From: Nostoc punctiforme NIES-2108
GTDB lineage: Bacteria; Cyanobacteriota; Cyanobacteriia; Cyanobacteriales; Nostocaceae
DNA: 37,045 nt
NCBI GenBank assembly: GCA_003326195.1
Contig: LXQE01000156.1
Location: 134,831 to 171,875, forward strand
Reading direction: 5' to 3'
Shown: piece by piece, positions 25,353 through 33,068 of the stretch
Position numbering within the stretch: the first letter of the stretch is position 1
How the letters are laid out: each line of letters opens with the position of its first letter
The notes under the pieces: generated by a model
Database searches by the model: none
What the model saw: only the letters and a program-made list of their open reading frames with translations
Told to the model about the DNA's origin: nothing
Translations under genes and position numbers: made by a program

Positions 25353-26243
25353 ATGAATAGCCAAACTATCGCAAAAAACACTTTACAGCCAAAAAGTAAT
25401 TCCCGCACCATCTCCTCGCTGGCAGATTTAAGAAAGAAGGTGAACAATTTTGCTGTGTTTGATAACCAAGGGCAGCTAGTAGGAGTAGTTCATGATTTAA
25501 TCGTGGATGGTAATCGTCGGCTCAACCTCGTTATATCGAACCAGGCTAATCAAAAAACTGCTGAATATAGCCAGCAGTTAGCTGAGAAACATCCTTCTTT
25601 ATTTCAGTTGCATAGCCAAAGAATAAAAAAAATAGACAAGCCGACTCAATCTGTTTTCATAGACTTAAACAAATCAGAAATTGAATATATGCCTGAATAT
25701 TTAGAATCAGAAACACCAGGCGATTTTAACTCAAATGAGCAACTAGCTAACAATCAAATTACAAATAGCCCAGTTGAGTCATTAAATAATTTAGAACAGG
25801 TTCCTGAAGAACAGATTATTCGTCTACTAGAAGAACGACTATTTGTTGAAAGCAGTAAGCGTAAAGTTGGTGAGGTAATTGTTCGCAAAGTAATTGAAAC
25901 CCGGATGGTACAAGTTCCTGTCCGGCGTGAAAAGTTGATTGTGGAACAAATTAGCCCAGAACACAAACAACTTGCAGAAATTGATTTAGGGCAAGGAGAA
26001 ATTTCTGGCCTTGATTTGACCGAAGTAGAAAGACTTGAAGCTACACATAACAACGGTTTAACGGTAAGCGGCGAGTTTAGCTCACCTAAAATTGCTAATT
26101 TATTATTGAATGCGATCGCACTAGAGCGAAATAACGGCTGCAAGCAGGTGCGTGTTACCATTGCTGTTGAAGATGAGTCGCACCAGAAAAAATACCAGGA
26201 GTGGTTTGACCGCTGTTCTAAAGGTCAATCACTCAAGTCATAA
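25353..26243 (+). CDS. Diverged third member: PRC-barrel/DUF2382 protein
   Basis: 296 residues. The N-terminal PRC-like segment (NNFAVFDNQGQLVGVVHDLI at about 31-50) is weaker than in the two upstream genes. A DUF2382-like block follows at about 155-205 (IRLLEERLFVESSKRKVGEV, IETRMVQVPVRREKLIVEQI). The last 80 residues (GEFSSPKIANLLLNAIALER, TIAVEDESHQKKYQEWFDRC) are not found in the other two. The order and shared domains indicate an ancient tandem triplication, with this copy specialised. It is soluble with no signal peptide. A strong terminator follows at 26270. Functional assignment beyond 'stress-associated family' is not possible from sequence. Confidence 0.8.
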   Translation: MNSQTIAKNTLQPKSNSRTISSLADLRKKVNNFAVFDNQGQLVGVVHDLIVDGNRRLNLVISNQANQKTAEYSQQLAEKHPSLFQLHSQRIKKIDKPTQSVFIDLNKSEIEYMPEYLESETPGDFNSNEQLANNQITNSPVESLNNLEQVPEEQIIRLLEERLFVESSKRKVGEVIVRKVIETRMVQVPVRREKLIVEQISPEHKQLAEIDLGQGEISGLDLTEVERLEATHNNGLTVSGEFSSPKIANLLLNAIALERNNGCKQVRVTIAVEDESHQKKYQEWFDRCSKGQSLKS

Positions 26244-26269
26244 CAATAAGTTTCTAGCAGATAAATTAG

Positions 26270-26299
26270 TAGGGTGGGCATTGCACACCCTATTTTTTT
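26270..26299 (+). terminator. Intrinsic terminator after the third AvaK-like gene
   Basis: TAGGGTG (26270-26276) and CACCCTA (26286-26292) form the stem, and seven T residues follow. It has the classic form of a Rho-independent terminator. Confidence 0.85.
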
Positions 26300-26341
26300 G
26301 CTGATTTATAGCAGTTTTCATGTATTTGAAGCATACCCGTC

Positions 26342-26369
26342 GTAGGGGCACAAGGACTTGCGCCCCTAC
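26342..26369. repeat. REP-like palindrome
   Basis: GTAGGGGC (26342-26349) and GCCCCTAC (26362-26369) pair, and the interior CAAG/CTTG continues the stem. The palindrome is of the GTAGGGGCGCAAGG type commonly scattered in Nostoc-like genomes. It lies in the spacer before the potassium-channel gene. Confidence 0.7.
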
Positions 26370-26512
26370 CGCGTGGTCTATTTACCTGAAAATAGCTGTA
26401 AGAAAAGAAAGTTTAAATTTCCACTCCCCACTGCCTAACTGTCTAGAGTGAATGTCTCTAAAGCAAGTTAATTTACAATACTAAGTAGTTGCCGTCCTTT
26501 TGGCTACTTGCA

Positions 26513-27427
26513 ATGAAATTTCGACTGAAGAGACTTTCACCTAAGAAACGACAGCGTTTGATCTCACCGATTCAGATTCAAGTTCAAGATGGAAAATTTG
26601 AGATTATAGGTATGGGTGCATGGCATTCCTACTGGCGCGATCCCTATCATCTGCTACTAACGATTCCCTGGACTGGCTTTTTGCTGCTGATTTGTACTTT
26701 CTATATAACTATTAATGCTCTATTTGCCCTAGCTTACTTGATAGGAGGAGATTGTATTGCCAACGCCCGACCTGGCTCTTTTTTAGATGTCTTTTTCTTT
26801 AGCGTCCAAACCCTAGCATCTATTGGGTATGGGGCAATGTATCCGAAAACAACTTACGCCAACATTATTGTCACTATTGAAGCAATGATCGGTTTGGTGG
26901 GAATTGCTGTGATGACAGGACTCGCGTTTGCTCGATTCTCTCGACCTACAGCCCGTGTACTCTTTAGCCGTGTTGCTGTCATTACAGCTCATAATGCGAT
27001 GCCGACTCTCATATTTCGCAGCGCTAATAAGCGTCGCAATACGATTCTGGAGGCGCAGATGCGAGTCTACTTGATGCGCGACGAAGTAACCCTAGAAGGA
27101 CAGTTCATGCGTCGGTTCCACGATCTCAAACTAGTGAGGAACCAAACACCTAGCTTCACGTTAAGCTGGTCAGTGATGCATGTCATTGATGAGTTTAGTC
27201 CTTTATATGGGATGACACCAGAATCCTTAACCCAGACAAATACTATGCTGATTGTCTCTTTGAGTGGCATTGATGAAACGGTTGCCCAGGTTGTTCATGC
27301 CCGTCATAGCTATGCTGCTAATGAGATTTTGTGGAACAATCAATTTGTCGATATCTTTTACCATACACCCGATGGACATCGCTACATTGATTACAATCGC
27401 TTCCACGATGTTTTACCTTTAGAGTAA
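26513..27427 (+). CDS. Inward-rectifier-type (Kir) potassium channel
   Basis: 304 residues from the ATG at 26513. Two transmembrane helices (about 48-77 and 115-141) flank a pore loop with filter SIGYG at residues 103-107 (SVQTLASIGYGAMYPKT), close to the TIGYG/TVGYG consensus. The C-terminal half is the cytoplasmic Kir immunoglobulin-like domain (RVLFSRVAVITAHNAMPTL, EAQMRVYLMRDEVTLEGQFM, WSVMHVIDEFSPLYGMTPES). It resembles bacterial KirBac channels, which conduct K+ and are gated by lipids, pH or ligands. An in-frame TTG at 26489 could add eight residues but has no ribosome site. The DPYHLLLTIPW slide-helix segment precedes TM1. Confidence 0.93.
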   Translation: MKFRLKRLSPKKRQRLISPIQIQVQDGKFEIIGMGAWHSYWRDPYHLLLTIPWTGFLLLICTFYITINALFALAYLIGGDCIANARPGSFLDVFFFSVQTLASIGYGAMYPKTTYANIIVTIEAMIGLVGIAVMTGLAFARFSRPTARVLFSRVAVITAHNAMPTLIFRSANKRRNTILEAQMRVYLMRDEVTLEGQFMRRFHDLKLVRNQTPSFTLSWSVMHVIDEFSPLYGMTPESLTQTNTMLIVSLSGIDETVAQVVHARHSYAANEILWNNQFVDIFYHTPDGHRYIDYNRFHDVLPLE

Positions 27428-27447
27428 AGGAGTGAAATTCCTGAAAG

Positions 27448-27642
27448 TTACTCGGAAGTCTGATTGAGTGGTGGTTGTAAGGGTTTAACGACCACGCGGC
27501 CATTTTCAATTACAGTGCAATTTTTAACCGTGCTCTTACTGTGGTTAACTGGCACATCCTGGCACTGGTTTTGGTGGGAGATATTTTGCTCTTGTTGTTG
27601 GTTGAGGACGACAACACAACAGGCGGAGGAAGCAAAGGACAT
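27448..27642 (-). CDS. Possible small protein, 64 residues
   Basis: A minus-strand frame with ATG at 27642. The protein begins MSFASSACCVVVLNQQQEQN, continues Gln/Asn/Ser-rich, and ends VVVKPLQPPLNQTSE. The composition is plausible for a small cyanobacterial protein and the frame fills a gap opposite to its neighbours. There is no clear ribosome site and no family I recognise. It could equally be chance. Confidence 0.35.
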   Translation of the reverse strand: MSFASSACCVVVLNQQQEQNISHQNQCQDVPVNHSKSTVKNCTVIENGRVVVKPLQPPLNQTSE

Positions 27643-27807
27643 ATAACTTAATTTTGATCTCTATATCTATTATCGCGCTACTGATGCTGTTTGACTGAAA
27701 AATTTGCTACTCATGTATTTTGCCCGTTCAAAGCTCCTGTCAAATTTATCGTAAGTACTTGCTTTATTGTGCTTGTAGCCTGTTTGATATATCTAAACCA
27801 ATTAAAC

Positions 27808-27841
27808 AGGAAAGCGGTTATAGATCCCGCCCCGCTTTCCT
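27808..27841 (+). promoter_or_regulatory. GC-rich hairpin in the 5' region of the DUF1400 hydrolase gene
   Basis: AGGAAAGCGG (27808-27817) and CCGCTTTCCT (27832-27841) are perfect 10-bp arms with a 14-nt loop, 45 nt before the ATG at 27887. No T-run follows. It may be a leader structure or the end of an upstream transcript. Confidence 0.5.
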
Positions 27842-27886
27842 CCCTGCTCAAAGTTGTTTGTCAGGATTAGATAGTGGGTTTTTCTA

Positions 27887-29599
27887 ATGAAAAAATTTTT
27901 GAGATATCTGGGTTTAGGTTTGCTATCTACGTTCTCGACTGCTACTCCCGGATTGGGGGCTGAACGCATTAGCTTTTATTATCCTCCCTTCGGCGAATTT
28001 TCCTTGTCGGTGGATTCGCTGGAAACCTTTGCGAAAGTTGGCAAAATTGATCGAGATTTTTCATTTTATGCTAGTCGTGCTACTCCTGAACAACTCGCTC
28101 AACTGCGGGATTTACTCCAGCAGCGCTTTAATCTCACTCCTACACTAGTATCTCAAGTTACCTACTCACCGATAGGCGAGCAGCTGGTGCAACAACTGGG
28201 AAAATTACTCCTCACTGAGTCTCGAAAGAATGGGTTTTATGCCATACGTGCCTCTTTAATTTTGTCTGCTGCCGATCGCGAAGGGTTAACGGTTGTGAAT
28301 TTACTGCGGAAATTTCCTAGCGATACTATACGGGTGAATTTCACAGAGGGATTAAGGATAGTCGATGACTTATCGCAATTGATTAAAAGAAAGGATGAAG
28401 TTTTTGCTTCTCTTCAAAAAGAAGCGATCGCTCAAGCAGCTACTTCCAATATTGATTTCTCCCAAAAACCAGATTTGCGATCGCCAGGAAAATTCACTTG
28501 GCAGAAAAAAAGCCTGGAGTTAAATGACATTTCTCGCTCACGCCGTCTACCTGTGGATATCTATTTACCGAAAGCAGGTTCAGAAAAAGCTGGAGAATTA
28601 TTCTCGCCTCCCTTTCCCCTAATTGTAATTTCTCATGGACTGGCCTCAGATCGCTCTACCTTTGTCTACCTGGCTGAACATCTAGCATCTTATGGTTTTG
28701 CCGTTGCTGTACTGGAACACCCTGGTAGTAATGCCGAACGTTTTCAACAATATTTTGCGGGTTTGGCAGGGCCGCCTGATGCAGCAGAATTTGTCAACCG
28801 ACCCTTGGATATCAAATATCTACTCAATGAACTCCAGCGTCTAGATAAATCTGATCCCAGCCTCCAAGGAAAACTCAATTTTCAGCAAGTTGGGGCGATC
28901 GGTCAATCCTTTGGTGGTTATACTGTTTTGACTTTAGCAGGAGCCAATATTAATTTTGAGCAACTGAGGCAAGATTGTAATCCCGATAATTCATCCTTTA
29001 ATTTGTCGCTGTTTTTGCAGTGTCAAGCAAACGAGTTACCCGCAAAAAATTACGAACTCAAAGACGATCGCATCAAGGCTATCATTGCGATTAATCCCAT
29101 TGACAGCTCAGTTTTGGGTCAGGGGGGAGTCAGTCAAATTAAAGTTCCCGTCATGCTGGTAGCAGGGAGTCAAGATGTTTTTGCACCACCCGTATTTGAG
29201 CAAATTCGCCCCTTTACCTGGCTTTCTGACACCAATAAGTACTTGGCTTTGATTGAAAATGGCACCCACTTTTCAGCGATCGCCGAACCTACTCCTCAAA
29301 ACGATGTCTTACCTGTACCACCTGCCTTGCTAGGCCCCGATCGTGCTGCTGTTTATTCTTATCTCAACGCCCTCAGTGTCGCTTTTTTAGAAACCCATCT
29401 CCTCAACCGCCCTGAATACCGTTCCTATTTACAGCCTTCTTACGCTAGATTTATCAGCAAAGAGCCACTTAATCTCAGTATTTTACAGTCGTTGTCGGTA
29501 GCTCAGTTTAATCAAGTTTGGAGTGGGTCAACTCCCCAGTCAAGCAAACCATCAAATCCTCAACCTACTTCTACCCCTTATCAACCTTTGAGGCAATGA
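27887..29599 (+). CDS. Secreted alpha/beta hydrolase with N-terminal DUF1400
   Basis: 570 residues. A signal peptide (KKFLRYLGLGLLSTFSTATPGLGA) exports it. DUF1400 follows at about 25-160 (ISFYYPPFGEFSLSVDSLET, ATPEQLAQLRDLLQQRFNLT), a domain almost restricted to cyanobacteria. The catalytic alpha/beta-hydrolase fold has the oxyanion segment VISHGLASDRSTF, nucleophile S341 in GQSFGG, acid D430 in GSQDVF and base H461 in GTHFS. The arrangement resembles dienelactone-hydrolase or PAF-acetylhydrolase-like enzymes, so an ester or lipid substrate in the periplasm is likely but unproven. The C-terminus is Pro/Ser-rich (STPQSSKPSNPQPTSTPYQP), a flexible tail. Confidence 0.88.
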   Translation: MKKFLRYLGLGLLSTFSTATPGLGAERISFYYPPFGEFSLSVDSLETFAKVGKIDRDFSFYASRATPEQLAQLRDLLQQRFNLTPTLVSQVTYSPIGEQLVQQLGKLLLTESRKNGFYAIRASLILSAADREGLTVVNLLRKFPSDTIRVNFTEGLRIVDDLSQLIKRKDEVFASLQKEAIAQAATSNIDFSQKPDLRSPGKFTWQKKSLELNDISRSRRLPVDIYLPKAGSEKAGELFSPPFPLIVISHGLASDRSTFVYLAEHLASYGFAVAVLEHPGSNAERFQQYFAGLAGPPDAAEFVNRPLDIKYLLNELQRLDKSDPSLQGKLNFQQVGAIGQSFGGYTVLTLAGANINFEQLRQDCNPDNSSFNLSLFLQCQANELPAKNYELKDDRIKAIIAINPIDSSVLGQGGVSQIKVPVMLVAGSQDVFAPPVFEQIRPFTWLSDTNKYLALIENGTHFSAIAEPTPQNDVLPVPPALLGPDRAAVYSYLNALSVAFLETHLLNRPEYRSYLQPSYARFISKEPLNLSILQSLSVAQFNQVWSGSTPQSSKPSNPQPTSTPYQPLRQ

Positions 29600-29640
29600 A
29601 ACAGTCCTGTTGCTTTTGCAGGGGGGTTGGAGGGATCAAA

Positions 29641-29747
29641 AGCCCTCACCCTAAATCCCTCTCCTTTGGGAGAAGGACTTTGAAATGAACTTTAAAATTG
29701 GCTCCCCTTCTCCCAAGTGTGGGAGAAGGGGTTGGGGGATGAGGGCT
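29641..29747. repeat. Dispersed inverted-repeat element after the DUF1400 gene
   Basis: Terminal arms AGCCCTCACCC... (from 29641) and ...GATGAGGGCT (to 29747) are inverted. Internal copies of CTCCTTTGGGAGAAGG and CTTCTCCCAAGTGTGGGAGAAG form further hairpins. The element is 107 bp, non-coding, and of the type found in hundreds of copies in filamentous cyanobacteria. Confidence 0.7.
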
Positions 29748-29822
29748 AGTTTTATATTCGTGCAAGAGGTCTAATGCGTAAATCCTGAGTACTTCTCAAT
29801 GGCGTGGAATACAAGAAAAAGC

Positions 29823-31154
29823 CTATAAATCTGTTAGCAGCCTTGCTTTTCTCAGAATAAATGTCATTACGGTTTCTTTTTTGGAAATGATATCAGCTGT
29901 AACTTCCATTCCTGGTTGAATTGGATAAGATTTATCGCCCTTTTTTAAATAAAGTCTCTCTGGCTCAATTGTCACCTCATAGTAAGGTGCAATTGGATTG
30001 CCGTTAAGTTGAGATGTAATAGCGTCGGCGGTTATTGCTCTAACAGCTCCTTTAAGGATGCCGTAATCTGGGTATGGATAGGCAGAAAGCCGCATTTGTA
30101 CTTCCCCCTCAGAACATTTTGTTACTTGTACAACTTTACACACCTGTACCTTGCTAATATCAGAAGCGGCAACACGGGCTTTGATAACCAGAGGTGCTTT
30201 ACTAGGAGCAATTTGAGCGATCGCATCCCCAATCCGTACAACTTGCCCAGGATTTCTTAATTCTAGTTTCAGGATCGTACCTGCCTCTGAAGCCTGAATT
30301 ACAGTTTTTTGTAGTTCTGTTGAGAGTTGTTTTAGCTCTTCTTGAGCGCTGCTGATTTGATTTTGAATTTCTACTTGACGCCCAATAAGTTCTTGTCTTT
30401 CTTTGTTCAATGCAGCTAGGGTAGACTCACCCCTTGCCTGTTCTTGGGGAATTTTTTCTTGGGCGATCTCCACATTTGCGCTAGTGGGATTGAGTCCAGT
30501 TTTGATCCGTTCTAATCTGGCAAGTGCTGCTTTGAAAGCTTGTTCTTTTTCCTTAATCTGTAGAGTTGCGATCGCTCCAGTATTTGCTAGCTGCTGATAT
30601 CGCTTCAGTTCCTCCCTCGCTAACTCCACAGAGGCTTCTACTTCTTCCACTTCTGCCTGAGTCGTAATTTGCTTGTCTTTATAATCCCGTTGATTACGAC
30701 TCAGGTCAGCTTGTGCAGAGATAACCGCCCGCCGCATTGAGTTGGACTCAGCTATGATTTGATTCTGTAGCGCTCTTAGTTGTGCATCGATTTGGGTTCT
30801 TTGTAAATGATTCTGGCGAATATTTCCGGCAATTTGGCTTTTTTTACTTTGTAATTGGGTGTCGTAGAGCAGTGCAATCTCATCTCCCCTTTTTACAACT
30901 TGATTTTCTTTCACCCTAATGCTTCTAACCGTTCCCTCTGCTGCTGCTTGCACTAACCGTATTTCTCCCGTGGGACGGACAGTACCATCTGCTCTCACTA
31001 CTATATTGTATTGAATGAAACTTGCAAGACCGAAGGCAGCGCCAACACTTCCAATTAAAAATATCCCTCCCAGCCATGTCCAACTGCTAATCGGAGGAAG
31101 ATATTCGTCGCTTTCAACTGGGCGGAGAAAGTCCGGTTGGGGGTCAATTAGCAT
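29823..31154 (-). CDS. HlyD-family membrane fusion protein (peptide exporter periplasmic adaptor)
   Basis: 443 residues from the ATG at 31154; the TTG at 31187 would add 11. One inner-membrane helix (about 28-49, WLGGIFLIGSVGAAFGLASF). A biotinyl-lipoyl half-motif (EGTVRSIRVKENQVVKRGDEI) follows, then a long coiled-coil hairpin at about 95-280 (EVEEVEASVELAREELKRYQ, LNKERQELIGRQVEIQNQIS). After it come the second lipoyl half (GTILKLELRNPGQVVRIGDAI) and a C-terminal beta domain (LKKGDKSYPIQPGMEVTADI). The family bridges an inner-membrane ABC exporter and TolC. It is divergent from the double-glycine peptide gene and, with the C39 exporter at 33102, should form the export apparatus. No TolC gene is in the window. 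Confidence 0.9.
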   Translation of the reverse strand: MLIDPQPDFLRPVESDEYLPPISSWTWLGGIFLIGSVGAAFGLASFIQYNIVVRADGTVRPTGEIRLVQAAAEGTVRSIRVKENQVVKRGDEIALLYDTQLQSKKSQIAGNIRQNHLQRTQIDAQLRALQNQIIAESNSMRRAVISAQADLSRNQRDYKDKQITTQAEVEEVEASVELAREELKRYQQLANTGAIATLQIKEKEQAFKAALARLERIKTGLNPTSANVEIAQEKIPQEQARGESTLAALNKERQELIGRQVEIQNQISSAQEELKQLSTELQKTVIQASEAGTILKLELRNPGQVVRIGDAIAQIAPSKAPLVIKARVAASDISKVQVCKVVQVTKCSEGEVQMRLSAYPYPDYGILKGAVRAITADAITSQLNGNPIAPYYEVTIEPERLYLKKGDKSYPIQPGMEVTADIISKKETVMTFILRKARLLTDL

Positions 31155-31264
31155 GAACGTTAAAAAAGATTTTGGTTGTGCAAACAATCAAGGAAAAAAC
31201 CAGCTAGTGCAAGAAGGCAATCGTTATGAACTTCGTACACTACCAAGTACGAAAATGCCGAGCG

Positions 31265-31305
31265 ACATTACATCTATATATACATTACATCTATACATAT
31301 AGATA
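31265..31305. promoter_or_regulatory. Operator-like repeats upstream of the HlyD gene
   Basis: ACATTACATCTATA occurs at 31265-31278 and again at 31282-31295 (17-bp spacing). The second copy runs into the palindrome ATCTATACATATAGAT (31290-31305). The cluster lies 110-150 bases before the HlyD ATG. Regulator binding is an inference. Confidence 0.4.
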
Positions 31306-31352
31306 TTTATTGAACGAGCATTTTCAAGTTAGGAGCCTCCTTTCTCACTCTG

Positions 31353-31517
31353 AGAGGTTGTTTGAAAAGTATTATTGCTAATATCTAAGCCCCAGAAATC
31401 TAACGTCTTTATCCCCCTTTTCTAGAAGAAAAAGGAGGATTTCAAAGCCTCTCGACCTTTTGGGAGAGGTTTGGAAAGGGTTTTCTAGTATACTTTGGGA
31501 CTTTTCAAACATCCTCT
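31353..31517. mobile_element. MITE-like element, 165 bp, with inverted terminal repeats
   Basis: The left end AGAGGTTGTTTGAAAAGT (31353-31370) is matched by the inverted right end ACTTTTCAAACATCCTCT (31500-31517), with 17 of 18 positions complementary. The interior holds two smaller hairpins (CCTTTTTCTAG-type and CCTCTC...GAGAGG). There is no transposase gene, so it would need one supplied in trans. Target-site duplications are not obvious. Confidence 0.7.
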
Positions 31518-32241
31518 GAAAGCTTAGTTTTCTTAGCCTCTTCCCTTGGGGGAAGATAAGCCACTGCTGTCTTAGAGGTTTCTCCATCAGCAATAGCTAA
31601 AAAGTGATCTATAGCCTAAGTCTATATAACAATTAGTGCCTTTTAGTAAAAAGACCAAATCTTTATAATTTTCTTCTAAAATTTTACCTTTTCTTTATTT
31701 ACTTGCAAAAATTTTAATAATATAGAGAAAACTTTTCTTTTCTCTTCTAATTAATAAGTAGTTAAGCTAGTTTAAAGGCGTTGTTATTACAATCTTTTAT
31801 GCTATTTTCAATAGTATCTGTATAAGAAAATACAAAACAAAAAATATTTACGTGACAATACGTAAAATAAAAAAATCAAGTAAAATTTCTGGAGTTCTCT
31901 AAATTTGCTTTTTCGTAATTCGTATAACACAATGCTATTGTGATTTATTTTATACTTATTTTTTAAGTTATTGTACCCTTGTATAAGAGCACTAGTACGC
32001 AATTCCTCTTGCTTAATTGGTAGCAATTTGGAAAGTATTACTTAATAAATACTGATGTACGTATATATTTTTGACATGAAATTAGCTCCAGAAGATTTAT
32101 CTCTTTAAAGAGAATAAAATTCAGAGTTTTTCTAGAGAACAGTAAAAACAGTATAAATACTAGCTAAGTAGTATGTTTACTAAGAACTTGTAATACATAT
32201 TTCTTAAGAAAATAGTTGTTTTATTACACTAGTTTCACCCA

Positions 32242-32336
32242 TATAATTTCCTTAACAACACAAAAACATTCATAAATGCGCTGTTTGCATTGATGAATTT
32301 AGTGTGATGTTATCTAAATCCCAACAATCAAAGGAG
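32242..32336 (+). promoter_or_regulatory. Candidate -10 box and ribosome site of the precursor peptide gene
   Basis: TATAAT at 32242-32247 is the best -10 candidate, although no good -35 is seen at the standard distance. AAAGGAG ends at 32336, 10 nt before the ATG at 32347, and is a strong ribosome site. The implied leader is about 95 nt. Confidence 0.4.
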
Positions 32337-32346
32337 AACTAAAAAT

Positions 32347-32541
32347 ATGCAAAGCACACTCTTTATCGAATTAACCGCCAGCGAAGAAGCTAATCTGTCT
32401 GGTGGTGGTGGTGATAAAATCAAGGTCTCAATCAAGCAAAAAGCTGAAGGCGGCACAGTCAAAATCTACAAGAGCAAGTTCGATGACGATGCCACAATAA
32501 GTGCAGATGGAGTAAATACCGCGACTGTCACCATCGACTAA
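32347..32541 (+). CDS. Double-glycine leader precursor peptide (candidate bacteriocin or signal peptide)
   Basis: 64 residues with a strong ribosome site. The leader MQSTLFIELTASEEANLSGG has the hallmarks of C39-processed peptides: an acidic amphipathic segment with hydrophobic positions (F6, L9, L17) and SGG at 18-20, here extended to GGGG (19-22). Cleavage after G20 would release 44 residues rich in Lys, Asp and beta-branched residues with alternating polarity (KIKVSIKQK, GTVKIYKSKF, NTATVTID), suggesting a small beta-sheet peptide. There is no Cys, and no lanthipeptide, cyclodehydratase or radical-SAM modifying gene nearby, so it may be exported unmodified. Context is decisive: a C39 exporter downstream and a divergent HlyD. 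I know no named family for the mature part. Confidence 0.8.
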   Translation: MQSTLFIELTASEEANLSGGGGDKIKVSIKQKAEGGTVKIYKSKFDDDATISADGVNTATVTID

Positions 32542-32570
32542 TGAAGTTCAGTAGAAGGGAAATAATAAAC

Positions 32571-32597
32571 GTAAAGACACGATTAACGTGTCTCTAC
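32571..32597 (+). terminator. Hairpin after the precursor peptide gene
   Basis: GTAAAGACACG (32571-32581) and CGTGTCTCTAC (32587-32597) pair over 11 bp with one mismatch. The sequence belongs to the AGACGCGATTAATCGCGTCT-like dispersed repeats. No T-run follows, so it could protect the 3' end of a short precursor mRNA rather than terminate it. Confidence 0.45.
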
Positions 32598-32773
32598 TCA
32601 GGACAAAAGTTCACGTTTCAAATAATTTACACTGTTGACGCAGGTTAAATTAGTTTTGCGTGCGGCTTAATTGCTAATCGACCTAATCCTAGTAGCCATT
32701 AGCTGTTTCTTTATGGCAGTCATAATAACATACGTTTATTCCCACCCATCTGCTTTTCTTTAAAAAAGTTAAC

Positions 32774-32818
32774 AAAGTGTTATTGATAATTTCTAGTGGT
32801 AATTATCAATAACACTTT
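32774..32818. repeat. Perfect 18-bp inverted repeat
   Basis: AAAGTGTTATTGATAATT (32774-32791) is followed by a 9-nt spacer and its exact reverse complement (32801-32818). The stem is AT-rich, uninterrupted, and the longest perfect hairpin I found in the window. It lies between the precursor peptide and exporter genes. Confidence 0.85.
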
Positions 32819-32958
32819 ACTTGGGCTTTTCGCTCACAATATCCATAACCTTTGATCAATCTTAAAGACAGGTAAGGATAGTAAAAATTAATACAGTTTG
32901 TATCAGCTTTTATTTAACAAAATGAATTTAAAATAACTAACATAAGTTGCTGGTTAAA

Positions 32959-33068
32959 GCCCTCTGGGCATCAAAATACGATATTTAGTCTAAGTATTAA
33001 AACCATAGTACGACTAAACTATGGGTTAAATTTTTAACCATGCAGGGATAAGACCCTGCTATTTTTTT
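32959..33068 (+). promoter_or_regulatory. Structured leader with terminator before the C39 exporter
   Basis: Successive hairpins: GCCC/GGGC (32959-32969), CCATAGT/ACTATGG (33003-33024), GGTTAA/TTAACC (33024-33039) and GCAGGG/CCCTGC (33042-33059) with seven T residues at 33062-33068. TTTAGTC (32984-32990) can instead pair with GACTAAA (33012-33018), which competes with the second hairpin. The T-run ends 33 nt before the exporter ATG, so the last hairpin is either the precursor-mRNA terminator or an attenuator of the exporter gene. Confidence 0.55.

Larger units (their letters stand above)
27428..27886. other. Spacer between the Kir channel and DUF1400 hydrolase genes
   Basis: About 460 bases. 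It holds a possible small minus-strand gene (27448-27642) and a perfect hairpin (27808-27841) just upstream of the hydrolase start codon. Confidence 0.4.
31188..32346. other. Divergent regulatory spacer, about 1.2 kb, HlyD versus precursor peptide
   Basis: Unusually long and A+T-rich. From left to right it carries direct repeats and a palindrome (31265-31305), a MITE (31353-31517), hairpin AGAGAAAA/TTTTCTCT (31724-31745), hairpin TTTACGT/ACGTAAA (31847-31866, with a T-rich tail on the minus strand), and the promoter region of the precursor peptide. The short ORFs in it lie in repeats or in low-complexity DNA, and I do not support them. Confidence 0.5.

Noticed and set aside
29641..29747. Inverted repeat after the DUF1400 gene as a specific terminator
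   Set aside because: It belongs to a widely dispersed repeat type and is much longer than a terminator. Any termination would be incidental.
31378..31593. 71-residue minus-strand ORF
   Set aside because: It lies almost wholly inside the MITE with its internal hairpins and is explained by repeat sequence.
31808..32026. 72-residue minus-strand ORF in the divergent spacer
   Set aside because: Low-complexity Phe/Tyr/Leu/Lys composition in AT-rich DNA, no ribosome site, and it crosses the TTTACGT hairpin.
32541..32645. 35-residue frame starting at the precursor stop (TAATG overlap) as a second peptide or immunity gene
   Set aside because: Its middle is encoded by a dispersed GACACG hairpin repeat, and it has no leader, membrane segment or ribosome site.
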